A DNA stretch of 64,000 nucleotides, taken from positions 29,934 to 93,933 of the forward strand of contig CALUZO010000003.1 of assembly GCA_944325305.1 (NCBI GenBank), written 5' to 3'. Source of the DNA: an uncultured Rikenellaceae bacterium (GTDB lineage: Bacteria > Bacteroidota > Bacteroidia > Bacteroidales > Rikenellaceae). Below, piece after piece: positions 17,268 through 27,032 of this stretch. Below the pieces are notes generated by a model. The model saw nothing but the letters and a program-made list of their open reading frames with translations. It did no database searches and was not told the origin of the DNA. Each line of letters opens with the position of its first letter. Position 1 is the first letter of the stretch. A program made the position numbers and the translations under genes.

Positions 17268-18146
17268 TCAATAATATTTCACATCGGAACCAGTGATGGC
17301 CGAAAGCAGGTTATTCGCTACCGAACTGGTCCCGATACGGAAAAGCGACGGATTCAACCATTCATCACCAAGAACCGTTTCGACTATACTGTAATACATC
17401 AATACATTTTCAGCAGTCCGGATGCCGCCTGCCGCCTTAAAACCGACCTTTTTCCCGGTATTCTTATAATAATCGCGGATAGCGCCGCAAATAATAGCTG
17501 CGGCTTCTGGTGTCGCCGCGGGTGCAACCTTCCCGGTAGAGGTTTTGACAAAATCGGCACCGGCATGCATAGCTGTCAAGGCTGCAAATCTTATAGTATC
17601 CGGATCGGCGAGCAAACCCGACTCTATAATAACTTTCAGGGTTATGTCATCGCTCACCTCTTCGCGTATGATCTCTATTTCGCTGCCCGCTTCATCGAAT
17701 TCGCCTGACAGCACCTCACCCACATTCATGACTATGTCGACCTCATCGGCTCCATTTTCCACCGCCATAGCCGCTTCGAGCATCTTGACTTCGAGATAGG
17801 TCTGGGAAGCGGGGAAACCTCCGACAACGCTGGCGATTCGGATATCCGAATCGCCCAAACCGACACCGACGGTCTCCACGAACGAAGGATAGACGCAGAC
17901 TGCAGCAACATCGGGTATATCCGGGAATGACAACCTTTGTCCGGCGACTTTCCCCGTTAGTTCCTCGATCGAAGACTGGGAATCGGTCGGCTCGAGCGTA
18001 GTAAGGTCTATGCATCCGTAGCATCTCTTCAGAACATCGGGAGACATATGCTTCTGGACCAAATTCCGGGCCTTCTCCACAACGGCAGCAGCACTGTCCC
18101 TTTCCGGCACATGCCCGTAGCGTTTCAATATATTAGCGCATTCCAT
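17268..18146 (-). CDS. deoC: Deoxyribose-phosphate aldolase
   Basis: Cleaves deoxyribose 5-phosphate to glyceraldehyde 3-phosphate and acetaldehyde. The 292-residue TIM barrel has CIDLTTLEP, VCVYPSFVE, SVVGGFPAS, GADEVDIVMN, LKVIIESGLL, the Schiff-base lysine in ADFVKTSTGK, and GFKAAGGIRT. It has a longer N-terminus than the short bacterial form. ATG at 18146 was chosen; an imperfect TATCTTGC box lies just upstream. Confidence 0.94.
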   Translation of the reverse strand: MECANILKRYGHVPERDSAAAVVEKARNLVQKHMSPDVLKRCYGCIDLTTLEPTDSQSSIEELTGKVAGQRLSFPDIPDVAAVCVYPSFVETVGVGLGDSDIRIASVVGGFPASQTYLEVKMLEAAMAVENGADEVDIVMNVGEVLSGEFDEAGSEIEIIREEVSDDITLKVIIESGLLADPDTIRFAALTAMHAGADFVKTSTGKVAPAATPEAAAIICGAIRDYYKNTGKKVGFKAAGGIRTAENVLMYYSIVETVLGDEWLNPSLFRIGTSSVANNLLSAITGSDVKYY

Positions 18147-18271
18147 CGTATTCGTTTTTACGTTCGCAAGATAACGATTTTTTATGAAAGCCAGTCCCTT
18201 CCATGCAACCTTACGCAAGTTCATTTCCCCGATCAACGTCTGCATACACGAGCATGTATCCGGCACATGTC

Positions 18272-18307
18272 AAAAAAATAAGGCTCCGAACGGAGCCTTA
18301 TTTTTTT
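18272..18307 (-). terminator. Terminator after the TPR lipoprotein gene
   Basis: A 17-bp perfect inverted repeat with a 2-base centre (core TAAGGCTCCG / CGGAGCCTTA) is flanked by A and T runs, so the minus transcript ends in a U-run. It lies 15 bases past the TPR gene stop. Confidence 0.88.
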
Positions 18308-18321
18308 GTAACTCTTGGTTA

Positions 18322-19992
18322 TTAGAGAGCCTGGAATTCGCTGTTAGAGAAGAGTTTTGCGAATTCGATATCGTTCTTGGCCCTTGCAGCAAGATCTTTG
18401 TCTTTGCTGACTGCGCTCTTAAGGTTGCGGAGAGCGGCATTGGTGTCGCCTTCCCTCATTGCGATGATAGCGCGAACGTAATCTGCATCAGCGGTTGCCA
18501 CATTTCCGAGAGCTGCTTTGGCACGTGCAACGTTACCGTTAGCGAGTTCTGCAACTGCCAGGTTGTATCCCTGGAGACCTGCTGCAGCATTGGTATTGCC
18601 TTCGAGAACCTGAACAAGCGCTTTGTTGGCATTTGCATCGGCAGTATTGAGCGGCTGGAGATATTTCTTGGCTTCTTCTATATTGCCTTCTGCAAGTGCA
18701 ACGAGGCCGAGGTTATTGCTGATTGCCGGATCGTTGCTGAGTTTGGCAGCCTGCTGGAGTGCGCTCTTAGCCTGACGGAAATCGCCTTCGCTAATAAGAA
18801 CAACACCGAGGTTGTTGTAAGCGCGTGCATCCTTGAATTTGTCAGCAGCTTTCTTATAAATCGTAGCCTTTGTTGCATTGTCTTCGAAAAGGGTAGCGGA
18901 GAACAGAAGTTCTTCAACGTTGAGCGAGTTGATATTTTCTTTCACTGCGCTGCGGAGTTCCGCGTCGGTTTTACCCTGGATGTCGGCAGAAGCAACCAAC
19001 TGAGTGCGACGAAGCTGCGGAAGAATTTCTTTCTTGAGTACTTCGAATACCGAAGACATGTTCTTGATTTCCTGATCCCTCTGAACGGGAGAAGAATAGA
19101 GACTCAATACCTGGAGAATAAGGTCTTTGTCAGGTATATCGGAAGCTTCAACGAGAATCTTGAAACCTTCCCAGTCTTCACCGTAAGCTGCTACGTCATA
19201 ACCTACGTTAACGTCTTTCAGTTGTTTGCTGATAGCGTCTTTACCGGTATTGCTACGATTCTTGGAAAGTTTGTCGTTGAAATCAACCGGACCGTCAGGA
19301 GAAGCATAACCTTTAGCCTGGATGTTACCGAGCGATACGCGGTCTTTATTCTGGTTTTCGCGAACGAATTCTTCGAGAAGTTTAATCTGAGAGTCGTCGA
19401 GAGCCTTAGGCCTTACAACTGCACTGTTGATCAGGTACATGATGTCGGCATCCTGCTGGATGGTAGTAACCCTCTTGAAGTTGTCGGGCATGATAGATGC
19501 GTTGTTCGATTCGTTAAGAAGTCCCAATACATTGCTGATACCCTGAGCTACAGGAACGGATGCAAAAGTCATGAAGTCTGCGGTAGCACAGCATTTAACG
19601 TCGAAACGGAGTTCGAGAGTAGAGATGGCAGCCCTGCTGTCATACGGGAAAACTACGGTCTGCGAGTAAGAACCGCCGTTCTTAGTCGAAAGAACCTGGT
19701 AGTTGTCTTTCACAGCTTGGCCCTGCAAGAACTTGGGAGTACCTGCAATTTCGCCGCCTTTGAATACAAGAACAGGGGTTACCCTTACGATTGCATTCTT
19801 GTTCATGAAGCGTCCCGGGAATTCGACTTTAATGTCGGCAGTAACCTTATTACCTTTCAAGATGAGCATCTCAGGCGTAGCGGACATTTTAACTTCGCTA
19901 ATCTTCTTAGCCATCTTGTTATAACAGCCACAACCTGCCAGCATGACAGTCATCGCGGTAAGAAGCAAACTTACCTTTAAGAATCTTTTCAT
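18322..19992 (-). CDS. Tetratricopeptide-repeat lipoprotein with OmpA-like segment
   Basis: A 556-residue outer-membrane or periplasmic lipoprotein (MKRFLKVSLLLTAMTVMLAGC-GCYN). The N-terminal half is beta-rich. A middle stretch, RVSLGNIQAKGYASPDGP then LSKNRS, resembles the peptidoglycan-associated OmpA segment seen in several Bacteroidales surface proteins. From about residue 350 there are TPR helices (ARAYNNLGVVLISEGDFRQA, NNLGLVALAEGNIEEA). Codon use is strongly biased and the leader is T/A-rich with a TATATTTG box, suggesting high expression. The exact function is unknown. Confidence 0.8.
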   Translation of the reverse strand: MKRFLKVSLLLTAMTVMLAGCGCYNKMAKKISEVKMSATPEMLILKGNKVTADIKVEFPGRFMNKNAIVRVTPVLVFKGGEIAGTPKFLQGQAVKDNYQVLSTKNGGSYSQTVVFPYDSRAAISTLELRFDVKCCATADFMTFASVPVAQGISNVLGLLNESNNASIMPDNFKRVTTIQQDADIMYLINSAVVRPKALDDSQIKLLEEFVRENQNKDRVSLGNIQAKGYASPDGPVDFNDKLSKNRSNTGKDAISKQLKDVNVGYDVAAYGEDWEGFKILVEASDIPDKDLILQVLSLYSSPVQRDQEIKNMSSVFEVLKKEILPQLRRTQLVASADIQGKTDAELRSAVKENINSLNVEELLFSATLFEDNATKATIYKKAADKFKDARAYNNLGVVLISEGDFRQAKSALQQAAKLSNDPAISNNLGLVALAEGNIEEAKKYLQPLNTADANANKALVQVLEGNTNAAAGLQGYNLAVAELANGNVARAKAALGNVATADADYVRAIIAMREGDTNAALRNLKSAVSKDKDLAARAKNDIEFAKLFSNSEFQAL

Positions 19993-20375
19993 AATCAAAC
20001 TGTTAATTAAATTAATATTAGTTTCAAATTTTTCTCCGTTAGTTTGTGCATAATTAACGCAATGACAAATATATGAATAAATATCAAATATTAAACGCCT
20101 TAACCTCAATTTATTTAACCTGCAGTCGTCAACTGCCAAATTGAGACATTGCTCGATAATTTTTTGATAGCCCTCAAAAATAGTACCGCATTCCTATTTT
20201 AGGACATTGCTCTGCCATAAATCTATCAAATTCACGGCATAAACGACCAACATCCATGTCGCGGCATTTTCTGCCGATGCAGCGTATTCCAGGCCCAATA
20301 TTCACATATTTGCCATTCTGCGGGATCGGGGGAGACCACAATGCCCCATATCCTGAGACATTGATATAACCCTTG
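19993..20375. other. Intergenic region between the TPR lipoprotein gene and pnp
   Basis: The right part (20174-20375, minus) is an open frame that continues from near the pnp stop without an early ATG and ends in GMRYYF; it is cysteine-containing and unrecognised, possibly a gene remnant. The left part is AT-rich promoter DNA for the TPR gene. Confidence 0.4.
20066..20073 (-). promoter_or_regulatory. Promoter -7 box of the TPR lipoprotein gene
   Basis: TATATTTG on the minus strand, 73 bases before the ATG at 19992, in very AT-rich DNA. The upstream element is not a clean TTG. Confidence 0.5.
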
Positions 20376-22517
20376 CTACTTCTTGTTTCCCTCGGATTTA
20401 GGCAAAAGGACTTTGCGCGAGAGTTTGAGCTTGTTGGTCTTCGGATCAACGCCGATAAGTTTAACCTCTATCTCGTCGCCCTCCTTCAAACCGGTAGACT
20501 CCATGGTTTCGAAACGCTTGTGATCTATCTCTGATATATGCAGCAAGGCATCTTTGCCGGGAAGTATTTCAACGAATGCCCCGAACGGTACGATGGTCTT
20601 GATTTTCCCCTTGTAGATCTCTCCGACCTCAGGGACTGCAACGATAGCCTTGATACGCCTCTGAGCGATCTCGAGAGCCTGCTGGTCGTTAGAGAATATA
20701 TCTACGATACCTATCTGTTTGTCAGTGTCTTCAGTGATCGTGACAGTAGCTCCGGACTGTTTCTGTATGTCCTGAATGATCTTGCCGCCGGGGCCGATAA
20801 CGGCACCGATGAATTCGCTCGGTATGATCATCTGGACTATGCGAGGCACGAACGGACGGAAGTCGGCACGCGGCTCGGCTATGGTTTCCTTGAGAATATT
20901 CAGTATGTAGAGGCGTCCCTGACGGGCCTGTTCGAGCGCCTGTGCCAAAACTTCGTACGATAGACCGTCGACCTTTATGTCCATCTGGGTTGCAGTGATA
21001 CCGTCTGCGGTACCTGTAACCTTGAAGTCCATATCGCCCAGATGGTCTTCGTCGCCGAGGATATCCGAAAGAATGGCAAATTTATCGCCCTCCGCTATGA
21101 GCCCCATGGCGATACCCGAAACGTGCTTTTTCATCTTGACACCGCAGTCCATGAGTGCGAGCGTACCTGCGCAGACCGTTGCCATCGAAGACGACCCGTT
21201 CGATTCGAGAATGTCAGAAACGACACGGACTGCATATGGGTTTTCAGTGCCGATCGGGACCATCGGTTTGAGTGCTCTCCAAGCAAGGTTTCCGTGACCT
21301 ATTTCGCGTCGCGATGTTCCGCGCGAAGCCTTTGCCTCGCCTGTCGAGAAGGGAGGGAAGTTATAGTGGAGAACGAACTGTTCGCTACCCTGCACGAGAA
21401 CTTCGTCCTTCATCTTTTCATCCATCTTGGTTCCGAGAGTGACTGTTGCAAGTGCCTGTGTTTCACCGCGCGTAAAGATCGCCGAGCCGTGAGCTGCGGG
21501 CAGGTAACCGACTTCGCACCATATCGGGCGTATCTGGTCTGTTTTTCGACCGTCGAGGCGCACGCCCTCGTTGAGAATCATGGCACGCATGGCCTTTTTC
21601 AACACGTCGTCGTGGAAATAGCGTTTAACGAGCAGACTCTTTTCAGTGCGCTCCTCTTCGCTCATCGAGGCCATGAACTCTTCTTCTATGGCGTCGAACT
21701 TTTCCGAACGTTCGTGTTTCGAACTCATGCTCTTGGCCACCTCGTAAACCTTATCGTAGGTGGCATCTATCACGCGCTGGCGAAGCTCTTCGTCGTTCTT
21801 TTCGTGGCAATAGGTGCGTTTTACGTCCTTACCCAGCTCTTTGCTGAGTTCCATTTGTGCGACGCACTGTTTTTTGATCTCTTCGTGAGCGACCTTGATG
21901 GCTTCGAGCATTTCGCTTTCCGAGACTTCAAGCATTTCGCCTTCGACCATCATGATATTGTCATACGTAGCAGCGACGATAAGGTCGATGTCCACGTTCT
22001 TCATCTGTGAGAAGTTCGGGTTTATAACCCACTGGCCGTCGATACGGGCAACCCTGACTTCCGATACGGGACCTGCGAATGGTATATCCGAAACAGCAAG
22101 AGCGGCAGAAGCGGCAAGGCCTGCGAGAGCATCGGGCTGAATATCCCTGTCGGCCGAAATAAGCGTAACGTTCACGAAAACTTCCGCATGGTAATCCGAC
22201 GGGAAAAGCGGACGGAGCGCCCTGTCTATGAGTCGTGCCACGAGAATCTCGCTGTCGTTTGGACGAGCTTCTCTTTTGAGAAAGCCTCCGGGATAGCGGC
22301 CTGCGGCTGCATATTTCTCCTTGTAATCAACCGAAAGAGGCATGAAATCCGCATCCTCTTTGGCATCCTTTGCTGCGACAACAGTCGCCAGGAGCATGGT
22401 ATCTCCCATTTTAACCACTACGGCACCATCCGCCTGTTTGGCGAGTTTGCCGGTCGAGATCGAAACCTCACGTCCGTCCGTGAGCTGAATCGTCTTAACT
22501 GTTTCGTTGTACATCAT
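20376..22517 (-). CDS. pnp: Polynucleotide phosphorylase
   Basis: A 3'-5' phosphorolytic exoribonuclease, core of RNA turnover. At 713 residues it has the full family architecture: two RNase PH domains ([10 protein letters not shown]; the catalytic second core with [32 protein letters not shown]), then KH ([17 protein letters not shown]) and S1 ([28 protein letters not shown]) domains. The frame is open upstream, but the [12 protein letters not shown] start matches the family. It follows rpsO, as in many bacteria, behind a terminator and a 220-base leader. Confidence 0.97.
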   Translation of the reverse strand: MMYNETVKTIQLTDGREVSISTGKLAKQADGAVVVKMGDTMLLATVVAAKDAKEDADFMPLSVDYKEKYAAAGRYPGGFLKREARPNDSEILVARLIDRALRPLFPSDYHAEVFVNVTLISADRDIQPDALAGLAASAALAVSDIPFAGPVSEVRVARIDGQWVINPNFSQMKNVDIDLIVAATYDNIMMVEGEMLEVSESEMLEAIKVAHEEIKKQCVAQMELSKELGKDVKRTYCHEKNDEELRQRVIDATYDKVYEVAKSMSSKHERSEKFDAIEEEFMASMSEEERTEKSLLVKRYFHDDVLKKAMRAMILNEGVRLDGRKTDQIRPIWCEVGYLPAAHGSAIFTRGETQALATVTLGTKMDEKMKDEVLVQGSEQFVLHYNFPPFSTGEAKASRGTSRREIGHGNLAWRALKPMVPIGTENPYAVRVVSDILESNGSSSMATVCAGTLALMDCGVKMKKHVSGIAMGLIAEGDKFAILSDILGDEDHLGDMDFKVTGTADGITATQMDIKVDGLSYEVLAQALEQARQGRLYILNILKETIAEPRADFRPFVPRIVQMIIPSEFIGAVIGPGGKIIQDIQKQSGATVTITEDTDKQIGIVDIFSNDQQALEIAQRRIKAIVAVPEVGEIYKGKIKTIVPFGAFVEILPGKDALLHISEIDHKRFETMESTGLKEGDEIEVKLIGVDPKTNKLKLSRKVLLPKSEGNKK

Positions 22518-22747
22518 AATTTTATCTTCTTTTACATCCTGTGTCATTCGAACATGTCGGCTTACTTGTTTGCCGGATCCATCCCGTCCGGCAGCCGGCT
22601 GCGGTTTCAATCGGCGGACCCATCTGCATGCAGCGGATTCACTGCGTTGCACATCAAACTTCTTACCGCCTTTTTCACTCCATGTTTCGTTTCGAACCCG
22701 CTCCATGACCCCGCCAGTCGTTTTGCGACATACCGGAATCTTAAAAA

Positions 22748-22781
22748 GCAAAGGCAATCCTTTGAGAGAAATTGCCTTTGC
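22748..22781 (-). terminator. Terminator between rpsO and pnp
   Basis: GCAAAGGCAAT (22748-22758) pairs with ATTGCCTTTGC (22771-22781) around a 12-base loop; the minus strand then reads TTTTTAAG. Some readthrough into pnp is likely given the conserved gene order. Confidence 0.8.
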
Positions 22782-22805
22782 TCTGGTTTTACGGTAACCG
22801 TTCGT

Positions 22806-23078
22806 TTATCGCCTGAGGCCGAGAGCCTTGACTATGGCCCTGTACCTTTCGATGTCTACCTGTTTCAGATAGTCCAACATTTTACGACGTTTACCGACGA
22901 GACGCAGAAGCGCACGCTGTGTGCCGTAGTCATGCTTGTTGGATTTGAGGTGTTCCGTAAGGTGGACGATACGGTAGGTGAACAACGCAATCTGACCTTC
23001 GGGAGAACCAGTGTCGGTTTTCGATTTCCCGTACTGTCCGAAAATTTCCTGTTTTTTTTCAGCGCTTAAATAGCTCAT
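22806..23078 (-). CDS. rpsO: 30S ribosomal protein S15
   Basis: A 90-residue rRNA-binding protein of the 30S platform. It shows the family's [22 protein letters not shown], the [20 protein letters not shown] core that contacts 16S rRNA, and the [21 protein letters not shown] end. It has a near-consensus promoter at 23143-23173 and an AAGGAGG stretch in its leader, although too far from the ATG to act as its Shine-Dalgarno. Confidence 0.97.
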   Translation of the reverse strand: MSYLSAEKKQEIFGQYGKSKTDTGSPEGQIALFTYRIVHLTEHLKSNKHDYGTQRALLRLVGKRRKMLDYLKQVDIERYRAIVKALGLRR

Positions 23079-23142
23079 AATCTTATTGTTATGGTTCCAC
23101 TTTACGACAGATCCTCCTTACCGGATACTGCCAAAGCGTGCG

Positions 23143-23173
23143 CAAATGTAATTCATTTTTAGTTATAAACCAA
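23143..23173 (-). promoter_or_regulatory. Promoter of rpsO
   Basis: On the minus strand TTG (23173-23171), exactly 20 bases, then TACATTTG (23150-23143). This is one of the cleanest Bacteroidetes-type promoters in the window. Confidence 0.7.
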
Positions 23174-23221
23174 CATATTAGCATTTTTTTTGAGCACTTC
23201 AGCGCATCCCCGATAAATTCT

Positions 23222-23229
23222 TATCTTTG
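23222..23229 (+). promoter_or_regulatory. Promoter -7 box of the NfeD gene
   Basis: TATCTTTG, 30 bases before the ATG at 23260. No TTG at standard distance. Confidence 0.5.
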
Positions 23230-23259
23230 TGAGTGATAACAATCAAGACCCATACCAAA

Positions 23260-24786
23260 ATGAAAGGCTTGGCATCCTTCGTAATTTTATTGTCAACTCT
23301 GATGCCGTCAGTCATCTCGGGCGATATTTTACCGCTGTCAGACACAGTACAGAATGGCAAGGCCGCAGAAAAGCGGCAATCCGTTACAGATTCGGTTCCC
23401 GTATCGGGTTTCGAATCTGTAACGACCGTCCAGGCACCTCAGGCTAACGACATCACAAAAAAGGTATATCTTTTCCCGATCCGCGAGAACATACTCCCCT
23501 CAACCCAGCGGCTGGTTGAGAAATGCCTTGACGAAGCGACTGCCGTCCGGGCCGATTATGTCGTCATCGACATGAATACCTATGGCGGCGTAGTGGATGC
23601 GGCCGACAGGATACGCACAGCCATACTGCATTATCCGAAACCGGTTTACGTATTCATAAACAACCAGGCGGCGAGCGCAGGAGCACTCATTGCCATTGCT
23701 GCCGACAGCATCTACATGCGCGACGGGGCGAGCATCGGGTCGGCCACGGTAGTGAATCAGCAGGGCGAAGTCGTGGCCGACAAATACCAGAGTTTCATGC
23801 GCGGCATGATGCGTGCCACAGCCGAAGCTCACGGCAAAGTAATCGACATGGTATCCGACGGCGATACGGTGTGGCGCTGGTTCCGCGACCCGCGGATCGC
23901 CGAAGCAATGGTCGATCCCACGATAACCATTCCGGGACTTGTCGACAGTACGAAAGTTTTGGCCTTCTCGCCGGGAGAGGCAATAGAGTGGCACTATTGC
24001 GAAGGACGCGCACAATCGGTCGGAGAAGTACTCGAACTCGCCGGTGTGACCGATTACGAAATAACGGAATACAAACCCACCACGCTCGATAAAATACTCG
24101 GTTTCCTGACCAACCCTGCATTCCAGGCTATTCTCATCATGGTTATCATAGGCGGGATATACTTCGAGCTCCAGACTCCCGGCATCGGCTTTCCTCTCGT
24201 GGCAGCTATCGCAGGCGCCGTACTTTATTTCGCGCCGCTTTACCTCGAAGGTCTGGCCGCCCACTGGGAACTTCTCCTTTTCATAGCAGGTCTGGTACTT
24301 ATAATCGTCGAGATATTCGTCACTCCCGGGTTCGGCGTGCTTGGTGTGCTCGGCATAATAAGCGTCGTGTTCGGACTCGCATTTGCCATGATAGACATAG
24401 ACCTCCTGAAATACATACCATCGGGACAGATAAGTCTCGGCTATCTCTTGAGACCGGTGGGCCTTGTAATCCTTTCGGTAACGGTGGCGCTCGTGATCTC
24501 GGTCTGGTTGAGCAGGCGACTGCTGACAGGCGACTCCCTGCTTCGCAAAGCCGTGGTGCTGACATCGAACATGGATGTCGAGAAGGGTTATGTCTCCCAC
24601 TCCATCGACCGCGACCTCGTAGGAAGGCATGGCACGGCCTTCACATCGCTCAGACCCTCGGGCAAGATCGTTATAGACGACACATTCTACGAAGCTGCAG
24701 GTGAAAACGGACAATTCATAGACAAAGGTACGGAGGTAACCGTGGTACGCGATGAAGAAGGCATACTCTACTGCAAAGAGAAATAA
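23260..24786 (+). CDS. NfeD-family membrane serine protease (long form)
   Basis: A 508-residue protein with a signal peptide. Residues about 70-260 are a ClpP/SppA-like serine protease domain (MNTYGGVVDAADRI, NNQAASAGALIAIAADSIYM with the nucleophile serine). Four or five helices follow from about residue 285 (TNPAFQAILIMVIIGGIYFEL, TPGFGVLGVLGIISVVFGLA), and a soluble NfeD OB-fold ends the protein (GRHGTAFTSLRPSGKIVID, GTEVTVVRDEEGILY). In long NfeD proteins the protease cuts membrane-protein C-termini, often with a stomatin partner; no stomatin gene lies beside it. An in-frame GTG at 23233 is less likely as start. Confidence 0.88.
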   Translation: MKGLASFVILLSTLMPSVISGDILPLSDTVQNGKAAEKRQSVTDSVPVSGFESVTTVQAPQANDITKKVYLFPIRENILPSTQRLVEKCLDEATAVRADYVVIDMNTYGGVVDAADRIRTAILHYPKPVYVFINNQAASAGALIAIAADSIYMRDGASIGSATVVNQQGEVVADKYQSFMRGMMRATAEAHGKVIDMVSDGDTVWRWFRDPRIAEAMVDPTITIPGLVDSTKVLAFSPGEAIEWHYCEGRAQSVGEVLELAGVTDYEITEYKPTTLDKILGFLTNPAFQAILIMVIIGGIYFELQTPGIGFPLVAAIAGAVLYFAPLYLEGLAAHWELLLFIAGLVLIIVEIFVTPGFGVLGVLGIISVVFGLAFAMIDIDLLKYIPSGQISLGYLLRPVGLVILSVTVALVISVWLSRRLLTGDSLLRKAVVLTSNMDVEKGYVSHSIDRDLVGRHGTAFTSLRPSGKIVIDDTFYEAAGENGQFIDKGTEVTVVRDEEGILYCKEK

Positions 24787-24852
24787 TACTATTTTTACCG
24801 CTGAATTTTAACGGCACAAGCCGAAGTGGCTTTGCCTCACACCAAAGAAATT

Positions 24853-25860
24853 ATGAGAAAACTGCTCGCAATCATCTCTCTCTCGGTCCTGTTCGTCTGC
24901 TGCGGCCAGAACCGGTCAAAATATGTCAGACTCGAAGGTTTCGCGTTGGGAACGACCTACTCTTTCATCTTGCAGATGCACGATACGACAGGCTTGCAGA
25001 ACGGCATAGACTCACTGTTCAAAACAATCGACATGTCGATGTCGGTGTTCAATCCCTCATCGCTTATCAACAGGGTCAACAACAACATGACCGACAGCGT
25101 GGATCAGTTCATCGCCTACTGCATCTCGGTAGCACGAAAGGTAAGCGAAATAAGCGGAGGAGCCTACGACATAACCGTCAAGCCCGTTACCGAGGCGCTC
25201 GGATATTCAGGCGGCAAGGTGCAGCAACACCCCAATATCGACTCCCTTCTGCAATATGTGGGTTACGACAAGATAACCGTGACCGGGAACCGACTCTCGA
25301 AAGCCAACAGCGCAATGCAGATAGACCTCAACTCGGTTGCAAAAGGATATGCATGCGACCTTATGGGCGAATTCCTGGAAGATAAAGGCGTCGCCGACTA
25401 CATTATCGAGATAGGGGGAGAGATATTCTGCAAGGGCAAAAGTCCGCGTGGAGGAGAATGGCGGATCGGAATCGACCGGCCCTCCGAAGGAAACATGATC
25501 CCCGGCAAAGAGCAACAGGCCACCATTTCGCTAAGCGGCAAGGGACTTGCGACATCCGGCAACTACCGCCAGTTCTACATCGACAGTTCGGGGCGCAAGG
25601 TTACGCATATCGTCGACGCACGAACCGGCAAAAGCGGACTGAGCGACGTGCTTTCGGCAACGGTGATAGCACGCACATGTGCCGAGGCGGACGCAGCAGC
25701 TACCATGCTGACCATCGTTGGACTCGACCAGGCACAAAAATTGCTGGAACAACACAACGAATGGGACGCGCTGCTGATATACGATGACGGCAAAGACGGA
25801 TTTACGACCTATGCCACCGAGAACCTGCGCGGACAGCTCAACACCGAAAAGAAAAAATAA
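24853..25860 (+). CDS. apbE: FAD:protein FMN transferase (ApbE family lipoprotein)
   Basis: Attaches FMN covalently to threonine of RnfG/NqrC-type proteins. The 335-residue lipoprotein (signal to FVCC-GQN) shows the family's G--YDITVKP, DLNSVAKGYACD, IEIGGEIFCKG, LATSGNYRQFY, THIVDARTG and CAEADAAATML motifs. The ATG at 24853 gives a proper lipoprotein signal. No rnf or nqr genes are in the window. Confidence 0.92.
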   Translation: MRKLLAIISLSVLFVCCGQNRSKYVRLEGFALGTTYSFILQMHDTTGLQNGIDSLFKTIDMSMSVFNPSSLINRVNNNMTDSVDQFIAYCISVARKVSEISGGAYDITVKPVTEALGYSGGKVQQHPNIDSLLQYVGYDKITVTGNRLSKANSAMQIDLNSVAKGYACDLMGEFLEDKGVADYIIEIGGEIFCKGKSPRGGEWRIGIDRPSEGNMIPGKEQQATISLSGKGLATSGNYRQFYIDSSGRKVTHIVDARTGKSGLSDVLSATVIARTCAEADAAATMLTIVGLDQAQKLLEQHNEWDALLIYDDGKDGFTTYATENLRGQLNTEKKK

Positions 25861-25901
25861 CCATCGAAATACTCCTCCACAAACAGGAACCCATCATAAC
25901 G

Positions 25902-26822
25902 ATGAAGGAAGTAAGATTCATATACAATCCCAAATCCGGTGAAAACACCGTTGTCGGCCGTTTGGACGAAATAATAGGCCTATACCAGTCGCACGGATAC
26001 ACGATAGTCCCGTTGCGGCTCGATTTTACCCAAACCGATATGGAGGTGGTCAGTGAACTCAAAGGCCGTTACGACCATCTGCTGGTGGCCGGCGGCGACG
26101 GAACTGTCAACTACATCGTCAACCTGGTGAAAGGCAACGGCATTTCGACCCCCATGGCATTCCTTCCTTCAGGTACGGCCAACGATTTCGCCACCGTACT
26201 CGGCATGCCGTCCGACATAATGGAAGCATGCAAAGAGATCCTGAACGGTCAGATATGCGATGTCGATCTGGGAAAAGTCAACGACCGCTGGTTCGCCAAC
26301 GTATTCAGCTGCGGACTGTTCACCGACATTTCGCAAAAGACACCCACCGCACTAAAAAACACTTTCGGCAAACTGGCATATTACGCGACAGGAGTTGGCG
26401 ACCTTGTGCATTTCCGAAAACTGCATCTCAAAATCGAATCGGACGGCGGCAACTACGATGGTCCCTCGGTGATATTCTTCGTATTCAACGGCAAAACCGC
26501 AGGCAAACTCCGTCTGGCCTATCTCTCGGAGATCGACGACGGTATGCTCGACATTCTGATCCTCAAAGGTGACAATCCATTCGAGAGTATCCAGACCGTC
26601 ATGCATTACGTTACCCTTCCGCGCAAACCGAAACGGTACCCGGCCGGAATGGAACACATACGCTGCAAAAAACTCAAGGCCGAATGCGACACGCAGGAGA
26701 TTACGGATATGGACGGCCAGCCCGGACCCGGTTTCCCTGTCGAGATAACTTGCGAAAAAGGCGCCCTAAAAGTCATCCGCCCAAAAAAGCAGTCCAAAAA
26801 AAACAGAAACAAGCTCGAGTGA
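25902..26822 (+). CDS. Diacylglycerol kinase-family lipid kinase (YegS/DgkB type)
   Basis: A soluble or peripheral lipid kinase of 306 residues. The catalytic domain shows IYNPKSGE, the nucleotide loop LLVAGGDGTVN, and FLPSGTANDFATVLGMP; the C-terminal domain has the DGMLDILIL segment. It may phosphorylate diacylglycerol released in envelope synthesis or a related lipid. It follows apbE with a 41-base gap. The C-terminus is basic (KKQSKKNRNKLE). Confidence 0.88.
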   Translation: MKEVRFIYNPKSGENTVVGRLDEIIGLYQSHGYTIVPLRLDFTQTDMEVVSELKGRYDHLLVAGGDGTVNYIVNLVKGNGISTPMAFLPSGTANDFATVLGMPSDIMEACKEILNGQICDVDLGKVNDRWFANVFSCGLFTDISQKTPTALKNTFGKLAYYATGVGDLVHFRKLHLKIESDGGNYDGPSVIFFVFNGKTAGKLRLAYLSEIDDGMLDILILKGDNPFESIQTVMHYVTLPRKPKRYPAGMEHIRCKKLKAECDTQEITDMDGQPGPGFPVEITCEKGALKVIRPKKQSKKNRNKLE

Positions 26823-27032
26823 AAAAATAACGGAATCATCCTACCGCGCAAAGACCTTCATGCCACGACTTCCGGCACACGCCGATGCCCGTCTTCAGAA
26901 TAATCGAAGACCGACTTGCGAATATCCTCAGGCCCGAAAATCAGGGTCCGATACCCGGTTTTAAATATGCTCGCATAATGAAAGTACCCGCAACGACGCA
27001 GTGTTTCACATCCGGCACCGTTATCTCACGGC

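Noticed and set aside
18184..19980. A 598-codon plus-strand frame antisense to the TPR lipoprotein gene
   Set aside because: The minus-strand gene has a lipoprotein signal, TPRs and strong codon bias; the long antisense frame follows from that bias and shows no family features.
23500..24714. A 404-codon minus-strand frame antisense to the NfeD gene
   Set aside because: Composition is unnatural (His/Tyr/Arg-rich without hydrophobic cores), and the plus-strand NfeD gene is clear.
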